In this document: positions 1 through 7,952 of the stretch, piece after piece | Position numbering within the stretch: position 1 is the first letter of the stretch | Layout: each line of letters starts with the position of its first letter | Made by a program: the position numbers and the translations under genes | Assembly: GCA_947476535.1 (NCBI GenBank) | Contig: CANJRC010000016.1 | Span: 1-51,895, forward strand | DNA from: Betaproteobacteria bacterium | GTDB lineage: Bacteria > Pseudomonadota > Gammaproteobacteria > Burkholderiales > SG8-39 | Reading direction: 5' to 3' | DNA length: 51,895 nucleotides | The notes under the pieces: model-generated | The model's input: only the letters and a program-made list of their open reading frames with translations | Database searches by the model: none | What the model was told of the DNA's origin: nothing

Positions 1-39
1 AGTATTTATCCACAGAGGATGGGTTCGGGGTGGGGCCCC

Positions 40-250
40 GTTGGGGACGCCGAGAAGCGCAGGCAGCTCTGGGGTTTCGGCGAGGACTGTCTGAGGGAGC
101 CGCTTTTTGGTTTTGGCGACCGAGTTCCGCAGCCGCCAGCGCTGACGAGCATCGCAGGGCAGTTTCAGTGCGCAGCACTGAAACCGTCACCTCCGGGGTC
201 GCCTTTTCTTTGGTGACTTTCTTTTGGCGAAGCAAAAGAAAGTCACTCGC
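40..250. repeat. Non-coding left-edge repeat region with two strong hairpins
   Basis: Positions 1-285 hold no convincing gene. Two perfect inverted repeats are visible: a 10-bp stem with a 3-nt loop at 162-184, and a 14-bp stem with a 6-nt loop at 213-246 whose arms are rich in runs of T and A. The stretch resembles dispersed intergenic repeats I know from betaproteobacterial genomes, where a GAGTTCCGCAGCC-like block is followed by a GTTTCAGTGC palindrome and a T/A-rich hairpin. It lies downstream of rsmA on the minus strand and could terminate that operon. Confidence 0.6.
213..246. terminator. Perfect 14-bp hairpin downstream of rsmA
   Basis: The arms are GTGACTTTCTTTTG and its exact complement, with loop GCGAAG. 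It lies about 40 nt beyond the rsmA stop on the minus strand. The symmetric T/A-rich arms would work in either direction. It could be a bidirectional terminator or simply the core of a dispersed repeat. Confidence 0.5.
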
Positions 251-285
251 CAACAGGCGAAACCCTAGCCCTAAGGCAAAACAAC

Positions 286-1083
286 TCACCCACACCCCGC
301 CACCGCATCCGCAATCACCGCATAGTCCTTCACCGACAGGTTCTCCGGGCGCAGCCCCGGGTCGACGCCCAGCCGCTCCATCGCCGGCGCATCAATCATC
401 GAGGCCAGTGCATTGCGCAGCGTCTTGCGACGCATGGAAAACGCCGCATTCACCACGCTCGCGAACACCGCCGCATCGCGAGGCACCCCCAGCGCCGTGC
501 GCTCGGCGAGCGTCAGCGGGCGCAGGCGCACCACCGCGGACTGCACCTTGGGCACGGGACGAAATGACTCAGGGGGGACGCCAAAAAGGCGCTCCATGGC
601 ATAACGGACCTGCAGCATGACCGACAGCCGCCCATATTCAGGGCTCGAGGGCGTGGCCACCATGCGCGCCACGACTTCCTGCTGCAGCATGAAGTGCAGG
701 TCCACGCAGTGGGCGGCGAATTCCGCCAGGTGAAACAAGAGCGGCGTCGAGATGTTGTAAGGGAGGTTGCCAACCACCCGGAGTGGCCCGTGCAGTTGCG
801 TGCTCAGGCTGGCAAAGTCGAACTGCAGGGCATCTCCCTCGCACAAAGTGAGCTGGGCTGGATTAAAACGCGATCTGAGTTCGGCGGCGAGGTCGCGATC
901 GATTTCCACTGCGGCCAGATGGGAAATGCGCTCAAGGAACAGCGCCGTGATCGCGCCCTCCCCGGGCCCAATCTCGACGATGTGGTCTGCAGGCTGGGGG
1001 TTCACCGCATCGACAATGCGCCGGGCAATCGTGCGGTCGACGAGAAAGTTCTGCCCGAAGCGCTTGCGTGGTCTATGACCCAT
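286..1083 (-). CDS. rsmA: 16S rRNA (adenine(1518)-N(6)/adenine(1519)-N(6))-dimethyltransferase RsmA
   Basis: SAM-dependent cytoplasmic enzyme that dimethylates the two adjacent adenosines in the 3'-terminal hairpin of 16S rRNA late in 30S assembly. The 265-aa product has the family's usual length. It starts with the RPRKRFGQNFL signature, has the SAM loop VEIGPGEGAI at residues 36-45 and the catalytic NLPY motif at 106-109. The ATG at 1083 places the signature right at the N-terminus. It is last in a minus-strand series lptD-surA-pdxA-rsmA, 36 nt after pdxA, the classical proteobacterial order. Identification is firm. Confidence 0.97.
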   Translation of the reverse strand: MGHRPRKRFGQNFLVDRTIARRIVDAVNPQPADHIVEIGPGEGAITALFLERISHLAAVEIDRDLAAELRSRFNPAQLTLCEGDALQFDFASLSTQLHGPLRVVGNLPYNISTPLLFHLAEFAAHCVDLHFMLQQEVVARMVATPSSPEYGRLSVMLQVRYAMERLFGVPPESFRPVPKVQSAVVRLRPLTLAERTALGVPRDAAVFASVVNAAFSMRRKTLRNALASMIDAPAMERLGVDPGLRPENLSVKDYAVIADAVAGCG

Positions 1084-1119
1084 CGGTCCGTAGGCTCCGT
1101 CGCCGATGCGTGAACGAAC

Positions 1120-2163
1120 TCACTGAACTATCCGGCGCTCAGCCAGCTCGCAAGCGAGCTTCACAGCGGCGACAAGGCTGCCGGCATCTGCGCGCCCGCT
1201 GCCAGCGAGGTCCAGCGCCGTGCCGTGATCGACGGAGGTGCGGATGAAAGGCAGGCCTAGGGTCACGTTGACGCCGCCGCCGAAGCTCGCATACTTGAGC
1301 ACGGGCAGGCCCTGGTCGTGGTACATGGCGAGAACGCAGTCCGCCGCCGCCATGCGCGCCGGCACGAACACCGTATCTGCCGGAATCGGCCCTTCGACCT
1401 CGAGGCCTTCGGCGCGCAGGCGCGCGATGGCCGGGGCGATCACCTCGATCTCCTCGCGCCCGAGATGCCCGCCCTCCCCGGCATGCGGGTTGAGTCCCGC
1501 AACCAGCACCCGTGGCGCGGTAATGCCGAATCGTTCGCGAAGCTCGCGCACGATGATGCGCAACGTCACGTCGAGCCCTTCACGCGTGACTGCGCCCGGC
1601 ACATCGGCAAGCGACAGGTGCGTGGTGGCCAAGGCCACGCGCAGGCCGCCACCCACCAGCATCATCACCACCGCGCCGGTGTGCGTTTGCGCAGCGAGGT
1701 ATTCGGTGTGCCCGGTAAACCCGATGCCCGCATCGTTGATCACCGCCTTGCTCACCGGCGCGGTGACCATGGCGGCGAACTCGCCGCTCGCGCAACCGGC
1801 GATAGCGCGATCAATGGTGTCGAGCACGTAGCGCGCATTGGCCGGATCCAGTTGGCCGGGACGACTGTCGCCCTTGAGCGGGCAATGCAGGACTTCGACG
1901 TCACCCGGGGCTGTCTTGGCTTGACGACCATAGTCACGGATGGAGCGCGCCCCCCCGGACAGGGTTGCGCGTGAGGCGAGCAATTCGCGATCGCCGATGA
2001 ACACGAGGCGGGCGGGAATGCCGCCGACTGCGGCCGCCGCCATGCAGATTTCAGGACCGATGCCAGCCGGCTCCCCGGTGGTCACCGCGATCAACGGCAA
2101 CGCATTGCGCCCAGAGGAGGTGGCGGGAGGCGACTGCAAATTGTCGGCGTGCCGATCTGCCAT
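1120..2163 (-). CDS. pdxA: 4-hydroxythreonine-4-phosphate dehydrogenase PdxA
   Basis: NAD-dependent, metal-containing dehydrogenase of the DXP-dependent pyridoxal 5'-phosphate pathway. It oxidises 4-phosphohydroxy-L-threonine, which decarboxylates to the amine used by PdxJ. Visible motifs are AVTTGEPAGIGPE near the N-terminus, the metal-binding GFTGHTEYLA region and YHDQGLPVLKY near residue 280. An ATG at 2163 and a GTG at 2169 are both possible starts; I use the ATG, giving 347 aa. About 20 residues precede the conserved core, so the N-terminus is somewhat extended. The gene follows surA by about 11 nt and is probably co-transcribed. Confidence 0.95.
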   Translation of the reverse strand: MADRHADNLQSPPATSSGRNALPLIAVTTGEPAGIGPEICMAAAAVGGIPARLVFIGDRELLASRATLSGGARSIRDYGRQAKTAPGDVEVLHCPLKGDSRPGQLDPANARYVLDTIDRAIAGCASGEFAAMVTAPVSKAVINDAGIGFTGHTEYLAAQTHTGAVVMMLVGGGLRVALATTHLSLADVPGAVTREGLDVTLRIIVRELRERFGITAPRVLVAGLNPHAGEGGHLGREEIEVIAPAIARLRAEGLEVEGPIPADTVFVPARMAAADCVLAMYHDQGLPVLKYASFGGGVNVTLGLPFIRTSVDHGTALDLAGSGRADAGSLVAAVKLACELAERRIVQ

Positions 2164-2174
2164 GGCCACGCTCG

Positions 2175-3500
2175 TCAGCGATCTTCCAGCCGCAACTCCA
2201 CATACGCGCGATCACGCAACTGGCGCAACCATTCCTGATACGCCTCATCGCTTTTCTTGTCCCGCAGCACACGGCGTGCGTCAAGGCGCTTGCGGTCGGA
2301 GGACATGTCCGCGGTCCGTCGCTCGAGCACCTGGATCAGGTGCATTCCAAACGGGCTCTTGATCGGCTGGGTGATTTCGCCGACCTTCAATTCGTTCATG
2401 GCGCGCTCGAATTCGGGCACAGTGTCTCCTGGGTACAACCAACCCAGCTCGCCGCCATTTCCCGCTGATCCGTCATCCGAATTGAGCTTGGCGATCTCGC
2501 CAAAATTGACGCCGTTGACGATGCGCTCGCGCAGGTTTTGCAATTTCCGCGTGGCCTCGGCCTCCGAAGTCGACTCACCGACGCGAAGCAGGATATGGCG
2601 CGCACGCGTCTGTTCGATCATCAGGGGAGCGCCGGAGCCGCGCAGGTTGGTGAGCTTCAGTACGTGAAACCCAGCCGGGCTGCGCAATACCTCGCTAACC
2701 TCACCTGGGCGCATCTTGCTCAGGGCGTTCAGGTACAGGTCCGGGATACGGTCGCGTTCGCGCCAGCCCATTTCACCCCCGGTCATGGCTTCGGGCGCAT
2801 CCGAATAGGCCGCCGACATTTGCCCGAAATCCGCCCCTGCGCGCGAGCGCTTGACGACCTCTTCGGCGCGGCCGCGCTGCCGCTCCGCCTGTTCAGGGCT
2901 CGCCTGCTCCGGCACGCGAAGAACGATGTGCGACAACTCGTACTCCGATGCGGTTTCCTTGCTGTCCGCCTGTTCCGTGATATACAGATCGACCTCGTTT
3001 TCCGAGATGCTGATCCGGTTATCCACCTCGCGATCGCGCAGGCGCGAGATGACGATCTCGCTGCGCAGTTCCTCACGGAATTTCTGAATGGGGATCCCGT
3101 CTCTCGCCAGCGCCGACTCGAATTGCTCGACCGACATCTTGTTGTTTTCGGCGACTCGCGCAACAGTCTGGTCGAGCTGCTGGTCATCGACACGCAAACC
3201 CAGCTCGGTGGCGCGCTGCAGCTGTACCCGCTCGGTTATCATGCGCTCGACCAGTTGGCGCTCGAGCACCTCGCGATCCGGCAGCGGCGTGTTGCGCTGC
3301 TGCAGCTCGCGCGTGACCCGCTGCATGCGTGCACTCAACTCGAATTGCGTAATCACCTCCTGGTTGACCACGGCAATGATGCGGTCGACCAGCTGGATGC
3401 GCGTTCGACTGGGCGCCGACTGTGCAAGCGCGAGCGCGGCCACCGACGCGAGGGCAACGCCGAGCGCCGCGCGCAACATTAGGGCAATGGGTCTGTGCAT
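2175..3500 (-). CDS. surA: Periplasmic chaperone / peptidyl-prolyl isomerase SurA
   Basis: Periplasmic chaperone that escorts unfolded outer-membrane proteins, including LptD, to the BAM complex. From the ATG at 3500 the 441-aa product begins with a clear signal peptide ending near ALALA-QSA. A SurA N-terminal domain follows (about 30-165), then two parvulin domains starting near ELSHIVLRVPE and RARHILLRVGE, each with a GGE(M/L)GW signature. An in-frame start 42 nt upstream would put 14 Pro/Glu-rich residues before the signal peptide, so I reject it. It lies 34 nt after lptD, whose product is its best-known client. Confidence 0.96.
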   Translation of the reverse strand: MHRPIALMLRAALGVALASVAALALAQSAPSRTRIQLVDRIIAVVNQEVITQFELSARMQRVTRELQQRNTPLPDREVLERQLVERMITERVQLQRATELGLRVDDQQLDQTVARVAENNKMSVEQFESALARDGIPIQKFREELRSEIVISRLRDREVDNRISISENEVDLYITEQADSKETASEYELSHIVLRVPEQASPEQAERQRGRAEEVVKRSRAGADFGQMSAAYSDAPEAMTGGEMGWRERDRIPDLYLNALSKMRPGEVSEVLRSPAGFHVLKLTNLRGSGAPLMIEQTRARHILLRVGESTSEAEATRKLQNLRERIVNGVNFGEIAKLNSDDGSAGNGGELGWLYPGDTVPEFERAMNELKVGEITQPIKSPFGMHLIQVLERRTADMSSDRKRLDARRVLRDKKSDEAYQEWLRQLRDRAYVELRLEDR

Positions 3501-3534
3501 GAATTCTGGTTCCGGGGGGTCGGTTCTCGGGGGC

Positions 3535-5766
3535 TCAATCAAAGAAGTCCGTGGTTTGATTGGCCGACGGCATGACCTGGTTGAGCCGGGAGTAACCGGG
3601 AATATTGCGCTTCAGCGTCTCAAGCGGATTGGTGCCGATGCGGGAAAAGCCGTTCAGCTCAACCTGCAGGAATACGGCATTGGTGGTCTGGCCCGCAGCG
3701 GTCGCGAACCGCTGGGCCACAAAGCGCCCAACCCAGCAATCGCCATCGTACTCGAGCCCGCCAAGCGCCTCCACGGCGCGCCCGTCGCGGTAGGAAAAAT
3801 TGTAGCGCGCCACGCCGCTGAACTTCGCGCCCAGGGGCCACTGGGCGGACAGATCGACCTGGCCGATCTGGTCGCGCAGGTAGCGGTACGACAGGTTGAG
3901 CACCTTGAACTGCTCGGGCTTGTAGCGCGCAGACACCGTCATGCGGTCGGCGCTGCGATCTCGGGCGTTGTACTCCAGCGCCGACTCAGCCGTCCATTTG
4001 GGCGCAATGGGGCCGGACAGCACCGCCAGCCAGTTCGAGGAGTGATTGACGCGCTGCGTATCCCCGGGATTGAGCGTGACCTGCTGGTCCTTGAAATAGT
4101 AGCGCTGCCCGATGGTCGCCTTGACGGCTTCCTGCCCGCTGCTGGCGGCCAGCAGGCGGGAGGTCATCGCCACTGTCAGCTGGTTGGCGTCATTGATGCG
4201 GTCGCCGCCGACGAAGCTGTTCTCCGAGAAGATCTGAGCGTAATTGAAGTCGGCAAGCGCGGTATCGAAGAGCGGGATCTGGTTCTGGTTCTTGTAGGGA
4301 ATGCGCAGGTAGTAGGCCCGCGGCTCCAGCGTCTGCACGAAATCGTTCGAATTCACGCTGGTCCGCCGCTCAAACGTCATCCCGCTGTCAAGGCTGAAGA
4401 TCGGCAGCGTGCGGGACGCCGTGGGTGCAGTGCCGACGGGTTCACGCTCGAGGCCATAGCGGGTGCTGTGCAACCCCAGCTTCGGGGTGACGAACCACCC
4501 CGGCGAGAGCAAGGGCATCGTCACGCTCGGATAGAACGTGGTGCGGCGCCCGAGTATCTGCGTGGGGTGCGAAAAATCCACGTATTCGCCCGCGACATTG
4601 AGATCAAGCCCCCCCACGTCCTGCCGCACGGCCGATAGCGCCAGCTGCGGCGCGCGACCATAGGGAGGCAGTACGGGCGCATTGGGGTCCTGCAGGGTCT
4701 GGAACTGCTGCACGCGCGCCGTGGTGGTATACACGCCGGTTCCCCACCAACTGTCCGAATAGCCGACCAGCCCTTCGCGACTGAGGTTGGTCTGCGAGGT
4801 CAGGTTGATGCGGCTCGTCAGGTCACGGAAATAGTTGTTGTCGCTGACCTTGTTGATGTTCAGCGAGCCAAACATCTTGCCGTCGGCATACGTGTGGTTC
4901 ACGGTCAGTGCAGAACGATTTGTGCGCAGCACCCTGTCGTCGGGCAGCTCCTCGAACCGCAATTCACCGCCAAAATTCTTTTCCAGGTAGCGAAACTGCC
5001 CGTTCAGCTGCAGCCCGCGCTTTTCCATGTAGCGAGCCGCCATGGTCAGGTCGCGATTGGGCGCCAGGTTGAAATAATAAGGAACGGTGAATTCCGGGCC
5101 GCTCTTGTCCGAACTACCAAAGCTCGGCGGCAACACGCCCGACTTGCGCTCATTGTTCAGGGCGAACGTCAGGTAAGGCAGGTACAGGATGGGCGTGTCG
5201 AGCAGGTGGATCGTGGCATTCCTGGCCACGCCGACCTGGCGCGTGTAATCGAGGTCGAGCTCACCGACCTGGGCATACCAGCCGTTGTTGTCAGGCTTGC
5301 AGGTCGTAAAGGTCGCGTCGACGAGGTGGTAGCGGTCCTCGCCTTGCAGTTCGATCTCGGCGGCGCTGCCCCGGGCCCCGGTCGGGGCAGAATTGTTGCG
5401 CTGCCTGGGCGCCAGCGAATAGTCCGGCTTTTCGATGGCCCCGGTCGCATCCGGCATGCGGTAACGCAGCGAAGGGCCGGTCATCACGTCGCCGCGGCGC
5501 TCGATGCGCACGTTGCCCTTGGCCGTGACTTCTTCGTTCTCATTGGTGAATCTCAGCTCATCGGCGCCGATGCTGACATCACCCCGGCGCAGCTCCGCCT
5601 TGCCGCTGGCGGTCACTTCCTTGTCGTTGGTGCCCTCGATGCGATCGGCAGTCACCTCAACGGGGAGCTTTGTGCCCCGGTCATCGGCGGCGCGCGTGGC
5701 AACAGGCGCCAGCAGCATACTTGCCAGGGCTGCAACCAGCAATCGGTCAGGGGCTGTGTGCGACAA
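3535..5766 (-). CDS. lptD: LPS-assembly protein LptD
   Basis: Outer-membrane beta-barrel that, with LptE, inserts lipopolysaccharide into the outer leaflet. The 743-aa product has a signal peptide (cleavage near ATRA-ADD), an OstA/LptA-like domain at about 35-150 (VEVTADRIEG, VTASGKAELRRGD) and then a long beta-rich barrel. Only two cysteines are visible, one in FTTCKPDN and one in YDGDCWVGRF. They could form the inter-domain disulfide that stabilises LptD; E. coli has four. The start is a TTG at 5766, because no ATG or GTG lies in frame before the upstream stop. A short leader separates it from the divergent amgK-murU pair. Confidence 0.95.
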   Translation of the reverse strand: MSHTAPDRLLVAALASMLLAPVATRAADDRGTKLPVEVTADRIEGTNDKEVTASGKAELRRGDVSIGADELRFTNENEEVTAKGNVRIERRGDVMTGPSLRYRMPDATGAIEKPDYSLAPRQRNNSAPTGARGSAAEIELQGEDRYHLVDATFTTCKPDNNGWYAQVGELDLDYTRQVGVARNATIHLLDTPILYLPYLTFALNNERKSGVLPPSFGSSDKSGPEFTVPYYFNLAPNRDLTMAARYMEKRGLQLNGQFRYLEKNFGGELRFEELPDDRVLRTNRSALTVNHTYADGKMFGSLNINKVSDNNYFRDLTSRINLTSQTNLSREGLVGYSDSWWGTGVYTTTARVQQFQTLQDPNAPVLPPYGRAPQLALSAVRQDVGGLDLNVAGEYVDFSHPTQILGRRTTFYPSVTMPLLSPGWFVTPKLGLHSTRYGLEREPVGTAPTASRTLPIFSLDSGMTFERRTSVNSNDFVQTLEPRAYYLRIPYKNQNQIPLFDTALADFNYAQIFSENSFVGGDRINDANQLTVAMTSRLLAASSGQEAVKATIGQRYYFKDQQVTLNPGDTQRVNHSSNWLAVLSGPIAPKWTAESALEYNARDRSADRMTVSARYKPEQFKVLNLSYRYLRDQIGQVDLSAQWPLGAKFSGVARYNFSYRDGRAVEALGGLEYDGDCWVGRFVAQRFATAAGQTTNAVFLQVELNGFSRIGTNPLETLKRNIPGYSRLNQVMPSANQTTDFFD

Positions 5767-5922
5767 AGGGATTCTTGAAATACTCGAATAACGAATGAAT
5801 GCGACGGTTCAAGGCCTCGGCGGCGCGTGGGTCCCTGATGCGCCCCACTGCGGCCGCGAGGCTGAATCCCTCGCGCTGACCCGGAAAACCGGGCCCCCTA
5901 TGATAACCGAGTGCCCCGTGGC

Positions 5923-5952
5923 AGCGAACCGGGAAGCGAACCGGGAAGCGAA
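5923..5952. repeat. 12-nt tandem repeat, 2.5 copies
   Basis: The unit AGCGAACCGGGA occurs twice in perfect head-to-tail order and then half again (AGCGAA). The unit length is divisible by three. It lies in the lptD-amgK gap, probably in the lptD promoter or upstream of amgK transcription. It may be a slippage-prone spacer. Confidence 0.85.
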
Positions 5953-6010
5953 TTCTCTACCGGGCACCTAAGGATGAATCCGTCAGGCGCTCTTTGGACA
6001 AGATGGCGGA

Positions 6011-6019
6011 TGCTAAAAT
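6011..6019 (+). promoter_or_regulatory. Candidate extended -10 promoter for amgK-murU
   Basis: TGCTAAAAT matches the extended -10 pattern TGn-TAAAAT. No -35 element with normal 16-18 nt spacing is clear: TGGACA at 5995-6000 is too close. It lies about 120 nt before the amgK ATG. Confidence 0.4.
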
Positions 6020-6141
6020 TGCAGCACTCAACAGTCAGGGCCATCGGGGGCAAGATCAACAGTACCAGCAATGCAAAGGGCGGCGGACAACCGGTCGCCG
6101 ATGACAGCGCCGACCCGGCATCTGATCGCGACTCCGCTCGG

Positions 6142-7152
6142 ATGGCGTCACTGCGCGACTGGGTTGCGGCGCAGCTCGGCGACGAGAATTTCACCCTGAA
6201 CCCCGCATCGGCCGACGCAAGCTTCCGCCGCTATTTTCGCGCCACGCCCAAGGCGCCCTCGACCTGCCTGCTAAACGGGGCGAACTCACTTGTCATCATG
6301 GACGCCCCGCCTGACAAGGAAGATTGCCGCCCCTTCATAAGGATCGCGGAGCTTCTCGTCGAGACAGGGGTTCACGCTCCTGTCGTCCTGGCGCAGGACC
6401 TGTCGCAAGGCTTTCTGTTGCTCTCCGACCTCGGTGACACCACCTACCTGACCGCCCTGAATGCGGACAGCGCAACCGCGCTGTACCAGGATGCCATCGT
6501 CGCGCTGGTCAGGATCCAGTGCGGCCGTCACCCCGGCGTACTCCCCGAGTACAACCGGGCGCTGCTCGAGCGCGAATTGATGCTGTTTCCCGAGTGGTAT
6601 GTCGGCAAGCAACTCGGCAAGACGCTCACGGATGCGCAATCCCGGACCCTGCATTCGGCATTCGCGCTGATTCTCGACAACAACCTCGCCCAACCGCAGG
6701 TCTTCGTCCATCGCGACTACCATTCCCGCAACCTCATGGTCGCGACGCCCAACCCGGGCATCCTGGATTTCCAGGATGCGGTCCATGGGCCGATCACCTA
6801 TGACCTGGTGTCGCTGCTGCGCGATGCCTACATCGGCTGGGAAGAGCGGCAGGTACTCGACTGGTGCATCCGCTACTGGGAAGCGGCGCGTGCGGCCGGG
6901 CTGCCGGTGCGAACGGATTTTGCCGAGTTCTACCGCGATTTCGAGTGGATGGGGGCGCAGCGCCAGTTGAAGGTCATCGGCATCTTCGCGCGCCTCGCCC
7001 ATCGCGACGGCAAGCACGCTTACCTGAACGACCAGCCGCTGGTCATGTCGTATTTGCGCAAGACCTGCCAGCGCTATCGCGAACTGGGTCCGCTCGCAGC
7101 CTTGCTCGACGTCCTGAGTCCCGTCGAAAAACAGACGGGATACTCGTTTTGA
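6142..7152 (+). CDS. amgK: N-acetylmuramate/N-acetylglucosamine kinase AmgK (aminoglycoside phosphotransferase family)
   Basis: Cytoplasmic anomeric sugar kinase. In the Pseudomonas-type cell-wall recycling route it converts MurNAc to MurNAc-1-phosphate, bypassing de novo UDP-MurNAc synthesis, which fosfomycin blocks. The 336-aa product has the phosphotransferase catalytic loop HRDYHSRN at about 190-197 and the metal-binding LDFQDA at 208-213. I chose the ATG at 6142 (MASLRDWVAAQL) because the preceding 77 codons encode low-complexity sequence. Its stop overlaps the murU start. The amgK-murU pair divergent from lptD is a common beta/gammaproteobacterial arrangement. Confidence 0.88.
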   Translation: MASLRDWVAAQLGDENFTLNPASADASFRRYFRATPKAPSTCLLNGANSLVIMDAPPDKEDCRPFIRIAELLVETGVHAPVVLAQDLSQGFLLLSDLGDTTYLTALNADSATALYQDAIVALVRIQCGRHPGVLPEYNRALLERELMLFPEWYVGKQLGKTLTDAQSRTLHSAFALILDNNLAQPQVFVHRDYHSRNLMVATPNPGILDFQDAVHGPITYDLVSLLRDAYIGWEERQVLDWCIRYWEAARAAGLPVRTDFAEFYRDFEWMGAQRQLKVIGIFARLAHRDGKHAYLNDQPLVMSYLRKTCQRYRELGPLAALLDVLSPVEKQTGYSF

Positions 7153-7844
7153 CCCAGGTTCGACGCGCCATGATTCTGGCTGCCGGTCGCGGAGAGCGCA
7201 TGCGCCCGCTGACCGATCGCATCCCCAAGCCGCTCCTCGCCGTCCGCGGCAGGCCGCTGATCGAGTGGGTAATCGCGGCATTGGCCCGCGCCGGCGTCAC
7301 CGAACTCGTCATCAACCACGCGCACCTGGGCAACCAATTGACCGCGGCACTGGGCAACGGCGATCGGCTGGGCGTGTCAATCCGCTACTCGCCCGAACGC
7401 GAAGCCCTTGAAACTGCCGGCGGCATCGCAAACGCCCTGCCCCTCCTGGGCGAGGCGCCGTTCCTCGCGGTCAACGCCGACCTGTACTGCAATTACGATT
7501 TCACGCGACTTGCGGAGCGACCGCTGGGCGAGGATCTCGCACACCTGGTCCTGGTCGCCAATCCCGACCACCACCCGCAAGGCGATTTTTCCCTGGATGA
7601 GGCCGGCGGACGTGTGTGCGAACACGGCCCTCCCGCATCGATGCTCACCTTTGCCGGCATCGGGCTCTACAGTCCACGCCTCTTCTCGGGTATCCCGCCC
7701 GGCCACAAGGCGCCACTGGCCCCAGTGTTGCGCAAAGCCATGTCGGCGAATCGCGTTGGCGGGGAGCACCATCGCGGCGAATGGAACGATGTCGGGACAC
7801 CTGAACGGCTGGCCCTACTGAACCAGGTGAACGGCACAACCTAA
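7149..7844 (+). CDS. murU: N-acetylmuramate alpha-1-phosphate uridylyltransferase MurU
   Basis: Nucleotidyltransferase that joins MurNAc-1-phosphate and UTP to give UDP-MurNAc, completing the recycling shunt begun by AmgK. The 231-aa product has the nucleotide-binding signature MILAAGRGERMRPLTD at about 8-23, then KPLL and a VNADLYCN metal-binding segment. Two starts are possible: a TTG at 7149 whose codon overlaps the amgK TGA, and an ATG at 7170 that would leave no residue before the glycine-rich loop strand. I prefer the TTG, which implies translational coupling. Confidence 0.88.
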   Translation: MTQVRRAMILAAGRGERMRPLTDRIPKPLLAVRGRPLIEWVIAALARAGVTELVINHAHLGNQLTAALGNGDRLGVSIRYSPEREALETAGGIANALPLLGEAPFLAVNADLYCNYDFTRLAERPLGEDLAHLVLVANPDHHPQGDFSLDEAGGRVCEHGPPASMLTFAGIGLYSPRLFSGIPPGHKAPLAPVLRKAMSANRVGGEHHRGEWNDVGTPERLALLNQVNGTT

Positions 7845-7952
7845 CCCGATCACCCCGCGACGCAACGGCAACACTTGCATCGCCGCCATACCTTCCTCAT
7901 CGAATCGAAGGCATACTTGCGGCACACGATTCGTCAGCCCCCGGAATACGCC

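Larger units (their letters stand above)
5767..6141. other. Divergent lptD / amgK intergenic region
   Basis: This 375-nt stretch separates two divergent operons. An open frame continuous with amgK covers 5911-6141, but its translation is low-complexity and contains an in-frame tandem repeat, so I treat it as leader. It holds the 12-nt repeat at 5923-5952, an extended -10 candidate for amgK at 6011-6019, and AT-richer DNA at 5770-5800 next to the lptD start. No small RNA or riboswitch was recognised. Confidence 0.6.

Noticed and set aside
3088-4638. 516-codon open frame on the plus strand opposite surA and lptD
   Set aside because: It spans two confirmed minus-strand genes in antisense and has no family features.
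5923-5952. Start of a CRISPR array
   Set aside because: The units are 12 nt, head-to-tail without spacers, and there is no cas gene.
5911-6141. 77-residue N-terminal extension of AmgK
   Set aside because: The translation contains the tandem repeat and low-complexity sequence. The family core begins just after the ATG at 6142.
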